NCBI GenBank assembly: GCA_947179155.2
Contig: OX359269.1
Coordinates: forward strand, 49,830,524 to 49,894,523
DNA length: 64,000 bases
Source of the DNA: Hedera helix
Taxonomy: Eukaryota; Streptophyta; Magnoliopsida; Apiales; Araliaceae
Direction of reading: 5' to 3'
Made by a program: the position numbers and the translations under genes
The notes under the pieces: model-generated
The model's input: only the letters and a program-made list of their open reading frames with translations
What the model was told of the DNA's origin: nothing
Database searches by the model: none
Shown: positions 21,774 to 36,420 of the stretch, one piece after another
Layout of the letters: every line of letters begins with the position of its first letter
How positions within the stretch are numbered: position 1 is the first letter of the stretch

Positions 21774-24700
21774 AGATATGTAGGCAAGCCAGCCACTAAT
21801 AGATGTTATTGTTTCTCATACCCTAAATTATGAACAGGGTTGGGGTCCACATTAACTTAATAAATCAACCGACGACAGGTCATAACAGGTCATGTGTGGC
21901 CAGTATTCAAGTGAAATCAACTGGCTAGTCCTAGAATGATACATACATACATACTGCATACACATACAGATATATCAGATGATAAATGTAATTCCAGTAA
22001 TAGTTGGTGCAAAATCACTGCAAACAAAATTTCCAATGAAAGCTAACCGCGTTTGTATACATATATCAACTAGGTGATCAGTCGCTGCTTCCGAGAAGTC
22101 GAAACCTAATTGGGCTAAAGCTATGCCCCCTTCCTATAAACAAATTTCATTTTCTTTATTTAATTAAGCTGAAAGAAGAGACAGGTACTGGTATATATGT
22201 ATCTACAATTATATCAGCACTAAATCAATCGGGTGTGGGCTCGCGTGATATGACCGAACACAACAACTACGTACACAAGTAGTGTTTGTTAATATGAGAT
22301 CGGAGCATGTCTTTCCTCTTTCGTGTTTGTCAAGTAATTTTACGGATGGATACTAATTGGAAATCGAGCTAAAAAAATTAATTTATTTAATTCCCAGAAA
22401 CTTCATAAATTTTTCCATGAAACAAACAAAGACCATCAACATTAATTTGGCTTGGTGACCTATATATTCTCCTCATTATTAAATCTAAAATTAATTACGT
22501 GCAGAAAATTATTAGGTACTTAATCCCCTTTGTTTATGTTTTTACGTCATTTGAATAACTTTTGGTATATAAGGATAAATCTGCAGTAAATATACATACT
22601 TCCCACGAACGTACGGTACGTATTCACTAAGTTTGTTCAAAATAGTTGGACAACGTCTACAACTCATTTAAGTTATTATGATATTACAATCACTATTTCT
22701 ATAAGTGGTTATTAGGGCTTCTTTTTCTTTCTTTTTTTAATTACATGCATAATTCACATAGAATTAATGATATATATTAGAGAGAATGATGCAACTACAT
22801 CAATACTGTTTCTGGATGAAATCGCAAAGAATTAGAATATAGGGTCCGCTAGAATAAATGATTTTTTTTATATTAAAAAAAAATCAAAAATACAGATGAA
22901 CTGTTTAATTTAATGAGAAATTAAGAGGGAGTAATACATAGCTAGCATACAATATGTATCACACGAGTAAAATTAAATCTTTAACGTACAGTACCATGCA
23001 CTGACAGAATCTAGGTTGAGCTGACCAACTGTTAACTGTATAAAATTAAGGAATCTAATAAGAGAGATCGACTTAGCTACGCTCCCTTGCTAATCAGCAA
23101 GAGAATGTGTTACAATTAGTTTACGATATGAATTATTACATTAATTAAAATTAAATAACTTTACTTTAATTTTAAAATTTTAAATTTTGTAAATTGACTA
23201 AGAGAAAAAAAAATCAAATATCAGTCCAAAATAACTGAGAGAGGAAAACAATTTTATTTATCCATAAAAAAATATAAAGTTATATCAAGTCAACCGTCAA
23301 CGATATTTGGGCTATAAACTGTTGTCCACCAAATTTTGACCAAGTTCGAAACGTGTAAAATTAATGAGAAAAATATCTTTAAAAATTATAATATAAAATA
23401 GTTATTTTAGTCTTTAGAGCATAAAACAGAAACTTTAAAATAATTAAATAATATAAAATTATCTAAAAAGTATTAAAATTTCTTAAATTATTTTTAAAAT
23501 ATTTAATAATAATTAAATAATATAAAACAGAAAGTATGTATTTATACATGAATACAGCTAATATTTATAGCAGCAATAGCACGCAGCTAGCCGTCCATGA
23601 CTTTTTAGGTTTAAACATTAAACAACCACTAATAAAGAGAGACAGTAATATGTTTATTGTAAAAAAATTAATATTTTTGCAGGCGATTTTCATATTTATA
23701 AAAATAGATCTCATTTTTGTTAGTTAATTTTTTTATAAAAATATTAAATTTTAATTAAAAAATTAATATTTTTACAAACTTCACTTATAAAAATATCAGA
23801 ATAAGTCGCGGAAATATCAATTCCGTTATTGTAATCGGTTCATTATCTTAGAAATAATAAAGTCCACGGCACGTGCTCTGCGACTCTTCCACTGTAATCT
23901 AATTGAAAAACAAAGATACTTCCTTTAACTTCTTAACTTGAATGAATAGGGAGATCGATAAAACATTTCGTATTCCTGTATTTGTGAAAAATATTGTAAA
24001 CGTAATACACTAAAATTTATTCAAAGCGAAATGCAATTGATCATTACATTTAAAGTTATTAATATTATGATTTATTTGCTTTAAAGTATATTTAGCATTA
24101 TAAGCAAATTATGACAATTAATTTTATTTTTTTACAAATTATTATATTACAAGATTTATAACCTGTACAAGGCACAAATATTTAAAAATATATGAACATA
24201 TTAAATTATTAAATTTTATTAATTGTCCATCATTCCCTTTGTGTATATTGTTACATGTATGTATGTAAAAGATATGTGGGAAAAAAATGAAAAAAAAAAA
24301 CCTCAATGCCAACTAAATTGACTCATTAAAAATGTTTTCCTTCTCATGATATGATAAAAGAAAGCGATAGATATTATTATAGCAAAAAATAATATTTATT
24401 AAAATAATAAATATAATTCAAAGTGTTAACTGTCAAATGTCAATAGATGTTTAAATATATAATTGTTAAAATAGTAGATAACATTTAAAATGTTCATTAG
24501 TTCTCAAAAATATATTTTAAATTATGTAATATATGCATGTATATATATAAATATATAGAATGCAACACACTCTATTAAAGTTAAAATTTAAAATAGTAGA
24601 TAATATTTAAGACATATATTAGTTACCAAAAATAATTTTCAAATTATGTCATATATACATATATAGATATATAGAATGCATGTATATAGATATATATAAT

Positions 24701-25480
24701 GCATTACAAAGTTATATATTCTACAAAATATATATTCACCACTAAAATTTTATTTGTACCGACTTTTTGGATTAATTAAGGAAGGACTTAATTAATCAAG
24801 GGGAAGCGTAAATTTACATTTGAGTCAACATATGATCAAAGTTATCGGACATTTTAATGCGATGAGAATGTATTCCTTCATAAGTTCTTAGTATAACTCA
24901 TGCATGCATGCATGTATATATCTTTGATTATTATATGTATATTTTAAAATTTAACATTTTTATAAATTAATTTAACATTTTTATAAAATTAAATAAAATT
25001 CATTTGTAAAAATATTAATTTTTTATATTTTATGAGATACAAATAATTTATATATTGTATTCAATAAATAAATAAAAATTAAATAATTAATTCGTAATAA
25101 AACGAAATAACTCTATAAAATTATTGTGATAAAATTACTTATTATCTTGTTATATATAATTATTGTTTTATTTTTGTGATAAGATCATTTATTAATTTGT
25201 TATATATAATTATTGATCGATTAATTTTGACTTCTTATAAGAAATAGATAAATTTGAATTTGTGACTTTATATGTAGGAGAAGATAATTTTATCTTATAC
25301 AATAAAAAATAAAAAAAATTACCGCTAAATTTTTGTCTTTGATGCGATTAAAATTTGTCGGTGACAAAAAAAATATTATGTGAATAGTATATCTAAAAAA
25401 ATCAAAATAGAAGAAAAATAATTCGAGCAAGCCAAATATGACTTTGATTTCAATGTGAAAAGAGTAAAATTAGAAACAAA
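21774..25480. other. Gene-free AT-rich stretch
   Basis: No coding region is supported over about 3.7 kb. It contains ATGCATGCATGC words near 24900, tracts of AT-rich repeats, and a transposon fragment near 23.7-23.8 kb described separately. Confidence 0.5.
23690..23830. repeat. Fragment of a foldback transposon family
   Basis: Internal inverted words (AAATATTAA and TTAATATTT flanking) and the end GGAAATATCAATTCCG match, on the opposite strand, the fragment at 16570-16695. It is non-coding. Confidence 0.4.
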
Positions 25481-25707
25481 AATATCCTAAATCATCCTAA
25501 CTGAAAGAGGAGGGGGGCTTTCCCCTCCTTTTCTCCGTCTTGTTGTGCCTGTTCTATCTTTCTTTTCATCTTCATCTTCAAAATTAAAAAAGAGAAAAAG
25601 AAAGTCTGGTTTGACCATCACAACCTATCATCCCTCCTCTCCTTCTTCCCGTCTTCCTCCTATCTGCTCTTGTAATGTCATTATTTTATTTTCTGTGTCT
25701 TCTGTTT

Positions 25708-25764
25708 ATGTTATGATACCACTATTTATTGAATAAATTTGATGATAATATTATGACCTTTTGA
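25708..25764 (+). promoter_or_regulatory. Upstream ORF cluster before the CDPK start
   Basis: Four short ATG-initiated frames (ATGs at 25708, 25713, 25742 and 25753; 2-7 codons each) lie within 105 bases of the CDPK start codon, after a CT-rich stretch that looks like 5-prime UTR. If transcribed they would reduce main-frame translation. I did not find a convincing TATA box. Confidence 0.4.
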
Positions 25765-25812
25765 GAAAAGTGAAAGAACATCTTCTTTCTGGTTCTGCCC
25801 AAAAAGAAAGAT

Positions 25813-28800
25813 ATGGGTGGTTGTTTTTCAACCAGCAAGATCAATGGGTCAAACAGAAATACCCCTTCCGCCACCGCCGGAAACAACCACAACCACCGCA
25901 AGGGTGGCACAAAACCACCCTCTTCGACAACAACCACAAGCACCAAAACTTCAACCAAAAAGAACCAAACCAAAGAGAATCACAGGAATAATCATCAGCA
26001 ACAAACTCATAAGACTTCTCAGCACATTAAACAGAAAGATTCGAGGCGTATTCCTTGTGGAAAAAGAACCGATTTTGGGTATGATAAAGATTTTGATAAG
26101 AGGTACACGATTGGGAAATTGCTGGGTCACGGCCAATTTGGGTACACCTACGTTGCAACAGATAAGAGTAATGGAGATCGTCTTGCTGTCAAGAAAATTG
26201 ACAAAAATAAGGTACTTTTTCCTTTATTTTGGATTTGGCTATGCGTCTTTGGTCCTGTTTTTTTTCTAACTTCTGCAATATTTTAATGAGTGCCACATTG
26301 GATTGATTGGGACTCTAATTTTCCAATTTTGTCACATTCTTGCAATTGTGGGAAACTGAACAATTCATTGTTGTCCAAATGCTCAAAGGCTCTATAAATT
26401 GTTAGGTTATAATTAGGGTGCTAGCTCATAGCAGTTGGTTGCTGCTAATTAGGTTAAAGTAATGTACTTTTCTAGTATTGGCATTTGATCCATAGATTTC
26501 TTTATGTTTGCTATAATTCCTATGGAATATTCACTAACTTCCTGACTGGAGGATTCTTGGTAAAGTAACTTTATCAAACACAACAATTTCCCATTGCCCC
26601 ATTATATCAAGCACACAAGAATTGGAGTTTTTTCCAGAATTATATCATGGTAGTGATGGCAGAAAATGGTAATAAACTAATAGGTCCATGTATACAGCAG
26701 TTGGGCTCCCCTTGCTTATTTATTGTGCTTCACTATTTTGCAAACAATAATCTGCTGGCTAGAACACCCAATGAAGTGTATTACAGTATGCAGATTTTTG
26801 ATAGTAATGCATAGTTAACCAAGTGGAACTCTTGGCTGGAGCTCAGGTAGTACTAGTACTGAAATGGTTCGGACTGTCTGGTTAACTGCACAGTCCTTCA
26901 TTTTGTCAGATATTGGTTGCATGTTGGGAATTTCTTTTTTTTTTTTTTCGAAATCTGTTGCTTGTTAGCCTGCTTTTAACTGACTGTACTTTCATCTTTT
27001 GTGGTCAGTCATCTTTGCCATTTAATTGATTATGAATATCATCACCATTTCAGTATCTTTATGTCTCTCCGTTGTGGGATCTTTGAGCGGAATTTCTATT
27101 ACTGACTTGCAAAGGGATTCGAGGCCAGCATTATTATGGGAATTTGTACTTTCCCTATGTTGTTTGATTTCGAGGAGCGCTTGTGCTCATACCATTTTGT
27201 ACTCTTTTTCCTTTCTAATGAAGTTGTCGCTATTTTTACTCATATCCTCAATTGAAACAATCATAATAGTGAAACTAATGGGGGCCTATATGCAGTATAT
27301 GTGTGGAAGTAGATTAACACTAACCTAAAACATTTAATGTAAATTTTTGTTTGTTTAGAAGGCTTAATGTGTTTGAAAATATTCTTTCATTTTTTGGCAG
27401 ATGATCCTTCCTATTGCTGTTGAGGATGTTAAGCGAGAAGTCAAGATTTTGCAGGCCTTAAGTGGTCATGAGAATGTGGTTCAGTTCTATAGCGCATTTG
27501 AAGACGATTCTTTTGTTTATATAGCTATGGAGTAAGAATTGCTACTATAAGCCTTTCCACAAGCAATCTAAATTTTTTCCTTTTGACATATATATTCCTT
27601 TTTTTTATTTCTAAGTTTTTTGAAACATATATTCTTACACTTGGTTTTAAGGCAACCCCTCGCTTCTCAAGGTATTTTTCTTCGAGTAGGTCATCAGATT
27701 TCACTGTAATTTGACTGTATAGTTCTTGATGTCATTTTTACAGGTTATGCGAGGGTGGTGAGTTGCTGGACAGAATTTTGGCCAAGTTAGTAATCTTAGC
27801 TTCTGATATTATGTATAATTAGTAGTGTGCACTTCTTCCACTATCATAGAAAGAAGTATGATTATAGGACTCACCTATAATTTCCTCTAATCAGAAAAGC
27901 CAGTCGTTATTCTGAGAAAGATGCTGCAAGAGTTGTGCGACAGATGCTAAAAGTTGCAGCTGAATGTCATTTACATGGTTTGGTGCACCGTGACATGAAA
28001 CCGGAAGTATGCATGAAGTAGATAAATTTATAAGTTACCTAGATTCCTGCTGCTTGATGTTGCTTCCCTTATTTATTCATATATTTCTTTTTTGTTTTCG
28101 TAGAATTTTCTTTTCAAGTCACCAAAAGAGGACTCACCATTAAAAGCTACAGATTTTGGTCTCTCAGATTTCATAAGACCAGGTGTGTAGTTCTTTTTGG
28201 TCTATTTATCTATTTATTAATCAATAAACCTATATACTTCATTAAAGTCCTTCAGACCTGATCACTTAACATTTTACGTACATAAAAAATTTAGATGTTC
28301 CAGTTGACTTTTTAGTATTTTTCCCCTAGTTAGTTAGCTGATGATATCCTTTCTGTATGCTTCTAATTTCACATATTGCACACACATTTTGAGATTGTTA
28401 TACTTATTCCCTTACCAAAACCTTTGTAACCAATGTTTCCACACTATAATGTTGTTGATTAATCAATCAATAAATAAAATTATAATTGATAACTTATGCA
28501 GGGAAGAAGTTTCAAGATATTGTTGGTAGTGCCTATTATGTTGCTCCAGAAGTATTGAAACGGAAATCAGGGCCTGAGTCAGATGTCTGGAGTATTGGTG
28601 TAATTACCTACATTTTACTTTGTGGGAGACGTCCTTTCTGGGATAAAACCGAGGATGGTATATTCAAAGAGGTGCGACACATTTTCTTTGCTTTTCTAAC
28701 AGTTACATTTTCTTCTTGTGTGCAGTGGGATAAATTGTCATGTTTTCACTTTCTCGGCTTTGGTGTACTTCAAGTGCATGATAAACCATTTAATTAGTTG

Positions 28801-31800
28801 TTTCAGATTCTAATCCCCATACTTAGGACTAAAATTACCTATAATTGAAATTTTAAAAAAAGAAGAAGTAATACCTTCTTTTTTTGTTCTACTGTTCATA
28901 TACTCCAACCTTCTCTTTTGTGAATGGTAGTGTCTTGTTTAGTTTCCATTGCATGATCCTCAGAGATTTTTTTTATAATGCCTTTTTTGTTACACTTTGT
29001 GTTGGATGACTTTTTTGGTGGGTAGTATTCAAGTACACAGTAGCTGTGTAATCTGTAGGTTTTTTGGCATCCCCAGCATAATAAGCATAACTTTTTGGTG
29101 GGTTATCTTGTAGAAATAGTTTTACCATATTGATTAAGCATTTAAGCCTAAAGGTGGTTGTAATCTGTAGGTTGTTTATAGCAACGGGCCAATGGCCTTT
29201 AAGCTGTAGCACGATGTCATTATTGAAGGGCCCAAGCAATTTATCTTTTTCCACTTAGGAACTGAGTGAAGGGGAAACCATATTACCTTGAAAGGAGGGA
29301 AATGTTATTGCTTTTTCTCGTAATATAGTAAGATTAAATCTGGAATTTTTTCTCATTTAACTGAAGATACAATCCTAGTTATGGTACCGGTCCTGAATAT
29401 GGGTGTCCTAATATCTTAGGACCTGCCTTGATGGTAACTTTATTCTAATTCATTAAATGCTAATAAAGGGCATGGACCCGTAGAATAAACTTCATGTTGC
29501 TGGTCCAGAAATTATGGAGGAATCGAGGATACTTGGATGTCGACCTGATGAGGATGTTTCGGCAAATATCTTTGTGCAATAAAAATTCAGTTATCGTTAT
29601 CTATTCAGACAACATACTAAATTTGAATTACAGTTCATCTCTGATATTGCTGAACAATCAAAGCAAAGTTTAGAATTGTTACCTTAATATACTTTTGAGC
29701 GGAAAATGTGGTAATCATTTTCCCATTATTTGGAGGTTTGCAGATATCGAGAACAAAATAGGCAATTCATGAGATATTTATGGAACTGTTTATAAACATT
29801 CTCATTTATTCAGCTGCCTTTTCTCTGCGTTCATGTTGTTTTCTGTGTTATTTTCCTCTTAATTCCTTCTTTTCTCTTATTCCACTTGTTTGAAGATCTC
29901 AATTCCATGCATCACTAGTGAGTTTACCTCTGAAGTCAAGATGCTTATTATTATGTTATTTGACTTGATGTTTCCTTTGGTTCTTATGGTGTTAGATGAT
30001 TTTGTATTAGTGTAAGCTATCTCGATTATATGTCTTGCAACATAGAGGGTAGTATTGTCAAACAACCTGTAAGTTGGTTCTATAAGTAATCTCTGGGGAG
30101 TCTGGATCCCAAAAACGATTATCATACTTATGCAGACCTTCTTCTATCCACTTCTTTCTGCTTTCCTTCCATCTTGTTCTCTAATTTAGTTTTTTACTTT
30201 ACAGGTTTTAAGAAACAAGCCTGATTTTCGCCGCAAACCATGGCCAAGCATAAGCAACAGCGCAATAGATTTTGTAAAGAAATTGCTAGTGAAGGATCCT
30301 CGTGCACGATTTACTGCAGCTCAGGCTCTGTGTATGTTTCTAAACGTCTTTTTCGCTGCAAGAACACTATTTGAATACAGAGAAGGTGGAAATTAGGAAC
30401 CAGTTAGCCATAGCACAACTATCTATCCATTGTTTATGAACCATGTGGCACTCAACCTGACATAAACTTTTAACCTTTTGGTGCCAAATTTGTGTAAATT
30501 GTTTGTCCATGAGGACCAACATGCATAATGAAGATTCCTAGGCAAGGGGAATCTTGCCCCATATGGAAAAACATTACATTTTTTTCTTATTATTGGTCAA
30601 ATAGGTCAGCAAGTGGAATTGTAATCATTACAGTATGGTAAAATATTAATCAAGTGCATACAATTTTTTTTCCTGTTGTTATGAAAATTCATCCAAGTAG
30701 GTACTTGTAACAATAGTAAACCTTGTTATGCTCTACTTCTATGTTCCTATTTCTGGCTAGTATCTTGTAATATTCAATTTTGCCAGCACACCCATGGGTT
30801 CGAGAAGGGGGTAATGCCTTAGAGATTCCTCTGGACATTTCTGTTCTATTCAATATCCGGCAATTTGTGAAGTACAGTCTCTTGAAGCAGTTTGCTCTAC
30901 GGGTAAGCTCTTTTTCCCTTCTTTTCTTTATATATGGCAGGTTTCCAATTAGTATAATTACTTAAAATGATATTAAAAGGGGAGTTTATTATGTTGCAGG
31001 CATTGGCTAGTACTATTGATGAAGGGGAGCTAGCTGATCTCAGGGATCAGTTCCAAGCAATTGATGCAGATAAGAACGGTGCTATTAGTCTTGAAGAAAT
31101 GAGACAGGTTTGTTCTGTTTCACGCTTAAATAACAGAAAGTTCAGTTTTGCAGAAATCGTTCTCCGTCTCTTAGGTCCTGAGTCAGATTAGGCTAAATGC
31201 AGAGCTTTACATTTTATAATCTTTCAAAAATACATGTACTGTTACGTGTGTCTTAACATGTGTGGTTTAAATGCAGGCACTTGCTAAAGATCTTCCTTGG
31301 AAGGTAAAAGAATCACGTGTTCTGGAAATTCTGCAAGCGGTATGTCACCCTTGAAAATAGGAATTTGAAAATTTGAAGATGCCCTCTTTTTTTTGTTAAT
31401 GTCCGTATTTTCTTCAGTGGATGGTGTAAAGATATTTATTCCTATGTTTTATAAAACTATAAAAAGGAAATTGACTGAGCTAAAATTTTTGAAACATCTT
31501 GCTTATCTTCTTTGGAAAGATTTGGCTTATTTTAAGGCTTTTCGTGCACATGTGATTCTTTATCATTGCAAGACTTGTTCTTCTAGTTTGTAGTTTCTTT
31601 GACCAAAAGCAAATAGTAAGTATTTCCTTCAAAGAGTGAACTTATTGTGTTCAGCAATTCACGTAATCATTAGCTTTATCTTTTTTTATTTCTTTTGCTA
31701 CAAACGAAGCCATATTTTACTCTTCAGGCAGCTTTACATCTGTACTTCTCACTTCTGAGTAGTGATCTTTCTGATGTAGTTTTTTTTCTTTTTCTTGAGT

Positions 31801-33150
31801 CAGATGGACAGTAACACTGATGGAATAGTTGATTTTCCTGAGTTTGTTGCTGCCACTCTTCATGTCCATCAGTTGGAGGAACATAACTCAGAAAAGTGGA
31901 AACAAATATCACAGGCTGCTTTTGAAAAATTTGATGTTGATAAAGATGGATATATAACTCCGGATGAACTTAAGATGGTGAGTCTTTTTTTACGTCTTAC
32001 ATCCTTGCGCGGGGTTTGGTTGGGAAGGCTTTTGAAGCCCTTCCTCAACTAAAAGCCAACGAATGGTTAGAGTTTGGGGTTGCCTTGGCTTTGGTTGGTT
32101 TTGGTTGATCGGGTTCTAATCAGTTTCGGACAAATTTTCTTGTTTCCATTTTGAAACTTGTAAAAGGAAAAAAAACAATTCTTTTAAACATAAGTTTCAA
32201 ATCGTTCATTCTCTTCAAAATTTCTTAGCAAACCAAACACATAATTGCCAGCTCTATCACTTCTGATATATATTTACTTAAAAAGTTTAAATTAACATCA
32301 CAATCCCAGAGATTTGAAAGCTACAGAGAAGAGGGAGAGAGAGAAGAGGTAGAGAGAGAGAATGGATTGACAATCCCACTCAAGGTTAGATTTTCTTATA
32401 AGACTACAATAAGTGAGTGGATGGGGAGAAGACGTTAGTGAGTGATCACATATAGAGTAAAACGACATTGGGGGACAAGAATGTTGAAAAGTACTGAAAC
32501 AACGTGGCAGAAGCTGAGGGCTTTAACTTTTGGTGATTGTTGTTGAAGGCGAAGAGTTAAGGGTCGAAGTTTATACTGCTCACTGGAGTTCTACCTATAA
32601 TCAGAGAGCAACGCATTTATGATTCTGACCTATTAAAAAGAAGGATCAAGAATAGAATGTTCAAAATGCAGAAAGTTATTTTTATATTTTTGTCCCTGCT
32701 TTGGAGTTTCCTAGCAAGGTTGTTCAGATGTTTCCTAGGATCCCAAGGAATAGCTATGATCTACCCGTTGAGATCTCAAGCTACTTGCAATCTGTATATT
32801 GTTTTTCTTCCTGGAGTTAAGCCCATTGCATTTTGCAATAGTTGCTTATCTGTTATAGTTTGGTGTCTAAGAATGATGCATGTCTCAATACTCGCCAACT
32901 TTAACATTTGTTAGTTGCATTTTGGATCATACTTTAAATCATGCGATATACTTGGTTCTGACTAATATACATCATCAATTTGCAGCATGCGGGATTAAGA
33001 GGCTCCATAGACCTGCTTCTAGAGGAGGCCGATATAGACAAAGATGGGAAAATAAGCTTGTCAGAGTTTCGTAGGCTTCTAAGAACCGCAAGCATGAGTT
33101 CGAGGAATGTAAATAGCCCAACTGCCCATCGAGGATCTCGGATACAGTAG
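25813..33150 (+). CDS. CPK18: Calcium-dependent protein kinase, group IV (CPK16/18/28 type)
   Basis: Twelve exons join in frame to 1,686 nt (561 aa): 25813-26211, 27401-27531, 27744-27785, 27895-28006, 28104-28182, 28502-28671, 30205-30331, 30787-30902, 31000-31107, 31277-31339, 31804-31977 and 32986-33150. All introns are GT-AG. MGGCFS is an N-myristoylation signal with a palmitoylatable Cys. Residues 7-95 form a Asn/Thr/Lys-rich variable region. The kinase domain starts near Y98 with GHGQFGYTYV, ATP-binding Lys 127, then LVHRDMKPENF, ATDFGLSDF and YYVAPEVL. The autoinhibitory junction follows (NIRQFVKYSLLKQFALR). Four EF-hands follow: DADKNGAISLEE, DSNTDGIVDFPE, DVDKDGYITPDE and DIDKDGKISLSE. 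It is a calcium-activated Ser/Thr kinase; family members act in immune and growth signalling at the plasma membrane. The N-terminus is nearest CPK16/CPK18. No defects are seen. Confidence 0.95.
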
Positions 33151-34520
33151 ATCAGAATAGGACATTGAAATTTGAAAAAGAAAATCAGAGTGTAAGAATG
33201 TGGCTGCCCTGTTTGATAGTTCTTGTCGACCTCTCCTGGAACTTCAGTTAGGTAGTGACAGAAGATCCTGCTAGGCTTGTGGTAGAATCGCTTTAGCAGT
33301 TGAAAATGCCTGTATGTAAACGTGGTCATTTTGCCGGCCAAAAAAAAAAGATAATAAAAAATGGTCTTTTTAGTGGTACAGTTCTTTGAATATTTCCAGT
33401 TCCTTGCAAAGTGTAGTGTGTGGTTTATTAAAATCAACATACATGGAGGAGCAGTACTTCTCTTTGATGGATCACCTTGACAAAGAAAACCAACTAGCTT
33501 ATCTTGATTTGAGTACATCCTTGACAACTTTGTTCTGTTGGATATTTCCCATCTCTTATTACCATTTGAAATGCAGCCTAAATACTAAACTTACATTGAT
33601 ATTCTATAAATAAATAAATAAATAATAATAATAACAACAACAAAAAAATCATGCAGAGTATAGATTATTTGTCACATGCATGAACTTTTAACATGCTTTC
33701 ACATTGATGAGCTGAGATCCAAAAAGAAAAATAATTACTGTATTTTAAAGGGTAACTGCTTCAAAAATTAAAAGGAAATTTGCTCAAATGATGGACAGCA
33801 AATTAAACAAGCGCCCATTATGGGAAGGAAGCTTGTTTGTGACTTTATTTTTTATTCTTTTAGTGAGATTTGATTGATTATCAATATTGTAATAGTGATG
33901 ATATACTTGACATATGAAATTATATTGTATTCTCCAAAAAATTAGACTTAAAAAAAAAACAAAAAGTACATGCACGGGAATAAAATGCTTCAGTCAGAAT
34001 AATTTTATCTATGAATAATCCAACTGGAGTAATCTTTAATATTAAAACTGTGATATTAGTGCTCTTATTAATTATATTCACACTTTCTACTGGATCAAAA
34101 ACATGTTTTTCTGCTTCTTCTTCTTCTTCTCTTTCTTTATTTTTGTATTATAATTTTTTTTAAAGCGATTAACCAAAGATTATCTAAAGGGGAGATGTAA
34201 ACATCACCCTCTTGTCTATGGCATTGTGGTACCACACAAGTGGAGCATGCAGACCAATTTGATCTTAATTTTGACTTGGACTATTGGAGACGTCGGCTAC
34301 GTCTGTTGGGCCAAGTAGACAACGTTATTTATGGGCAACCAATCTTGATACATTGCATCGCTTTAAAATTTTATTTTATTTTTTGAACCATTAAAATAAT
34401 AAATGGCTTTAATTTACTGTCCATGGATTGTGGTTATTTACAAATAAAACATTGGGATAAGCCCTTCTCACTTGTAATAATGTATCAAAAGTGAAATGTG
34501 ATAAGATTTGATTATAAGTA
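33151..34520. other. CDPK 3-prime UTR and AT-rich intergenic DNA
   Basis: About the first 450 bases after the stop have mixed composition and probably form the 3-prime UTR. AATAAAT-type words occur near 33609-33625. Beyond that the DNA is AT-rich with no gene seen. Confidence 0.4.
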
Positions 34521-34551
34521 ACGTCAACGGTAGTAAATTAAAAGTCAAGTA

Positions 34552-34675
34552 TACACACATAATAATCAAACGCTATATTCATTTATATTATTAAAAAATA
34601 AAATATGCCGTGAATTTTATTATCATATCTTATTTTTTAATGAAGTAATATTTAATATAATATTTAATTATTGAG
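34552..34675. repeat. MITE-like palindromic element, copy 1
   Basis: The left end ACACATAATAATCAAACGC and right end, with TTTTTTAAT near the middle of each arm, are imperfect inverted repeats. The same layout occurs at 35711 and 36417. It is non-coding and the most diverged copy. Confidence 0.5.
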
Positions 34676-35394
34676 TAATTATATTTTTTTCTAAATTAAA
34701 TTTCTGTTTCAGTTATGAAAGCAAAAGGATCCAACATGATAGTACAATAAAAAGTGAGAAACCAGTGTTTATTAGTGTTGCACCCGATATTATAATATTA
34801 GTGAATCTCATACAATTATTTAAATAATTTATGTTCTCATTAATGTCTTTTTATTATTAGCAGTAGTAGTATTTTATTTCCTGTCTGCTTGTGTCTAAAA
34901 GGGCCTCCTACAATCCTGTAGATAATTTATTTTTTGACATTATTCAACTGTTTTTCGTCTGTAGCAATAGCAGTAGCAGTAGCAGCAGTAGTAGTTTACT
35001 AGATCATTGGTGTAAGTCGTATATATAAAAAGATGAAATCGATGTACTCTCATGTCATGATTAGGATACATATCGCAGATCAAGTTGCCAATCCAATAGG
35101 CCACTGCCTAACTTTGACCCTTTTTAATGTATTATTGGACGGACTTTTATTTATTTTAGGATATGCTTGGAAAAACTTCTAAATTATTACAAGTATATAT
35201 GTATAAAGCAATCAAAAAATCTTTGACTTAATGAACAAAAAAATTAACCAATTTTATAAATATTATTAATTTAATTCATATGTTAATTTTTTAACAAATT
35301 AACTATTATACTCTTAAAAAAAAAATTATAATACCTTCTTTTGGCAAATCTAGATTAACCTTTATTGAGACAGTTGTTAATGTAATTTTTAATA

Positions 35395-35500
35395 TATATA
35401 TATATGAGGTAGGGTTTTTTTTTTTTTTTTGTGGCTAAATTATGAGGTAGTTGCTGATATATAATTTTAATTTTTTTTAAATTACAAATATATGAGCTCA

Positions 35501-35535
<35 letters not shown>

Positions 35536-36381
35536 TAGAAATATTCGTTTAGGAAAAAAAATAATTGCAATTAATAATATTTTTTAAATACAGTAAATTT
35601 CCATTTTAAAAAAAATAATTTTTAAAAATAAATTAATATAGTGTAAATTTAAAAATATTAAATGTTAATAATACTAAATTTAAAGATAGTGTAAAACAAA
35701 CAAAAATAAGTATAAACACACAATAACCCAACACTATATCTATCTATATCATTAAAAAATAAGACATGACATTAAAATTCGTATCATACCCTATTTTTTA
35801 ATGATGTGAATAAATGTAGTGTTTGATATGGTGTTTAGTTGTTGTGTATGTAGACTTGTTTAATAAATAAAAGTTCGTCGAATTGTAGTCTCGAAAAGAA
35901 TCGGCACCTCGACTGAAGTAGATTATTTTTTAGAGTTTTTTTCAAAAATAAATAAGTAACTGATTTATCAGTTTTTATTTCAAAAAACCTAAGTTCACTA
36001 TCCAAATTAAAAAGTTAGGAAAGAAATACTTTTTACAGTAAAATAGTGTATTCTAATAATAATAAAAAATTAAAAAGAAGTTGTTTTAGGTTTTGAAAAA
36101 GAAAATAAATTATGCAATAATTCTTATAAAATTATTATTTTACACTATCTTTAAATTTAGTATTATTAAAATTTAGTATTTTTAAATTTACACTATATTA
36201 ATTTATTTATTTTAAACTAAAATTTACTGTATTTAAAAAAATATTACTAATTGTGATTAATTTATTTTTTTTGCTTAGCGAATATTTCTGCAGTTATAAA
36301 AAATATATACTTTTTGCTGAGCAAACATTTATGTAATTTTAAAAAAAAAAATTACATATCAACACCCTCATAAGCAGCTAC

Positions 36382-36402
<21 letters not shown>
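35395..36402. repeat. Long imperfect inverted repeat (arms about 300 bp)
   Basis: The left arm (about 35395-35700) and right arm (about 36130-36402) are reverse complements over nearly their whole length, for example AATATAGTGTAAATTTAAA, TTTAAATACAGTAAATTT, GAAATATTCG and ATATATATGAGGTAG in the same order read inward. The roughly 430-bp spacer contains a palindromic MITE copy. The arms differ by TA-array expansions and small indels. A transcript would fold into a long hairpin. Confidence 0.75.
35711..35859. repeat. MITE-like palindromic element, copy 2
   Basis: Terminal inverted repeats begin ACACACAATAACCCAACAC on the left and, read from the right, ACATACACAACAACTAAACAC. Both continue with A/T-rich arms to ATTAAAAAATA. 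The copy sits in the spacer of the long inverted repeat. Confidence 0.65.
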
Positions 36403-36416
<14 letters not shown>

Positions 36417-36420
<4 letters not shown>

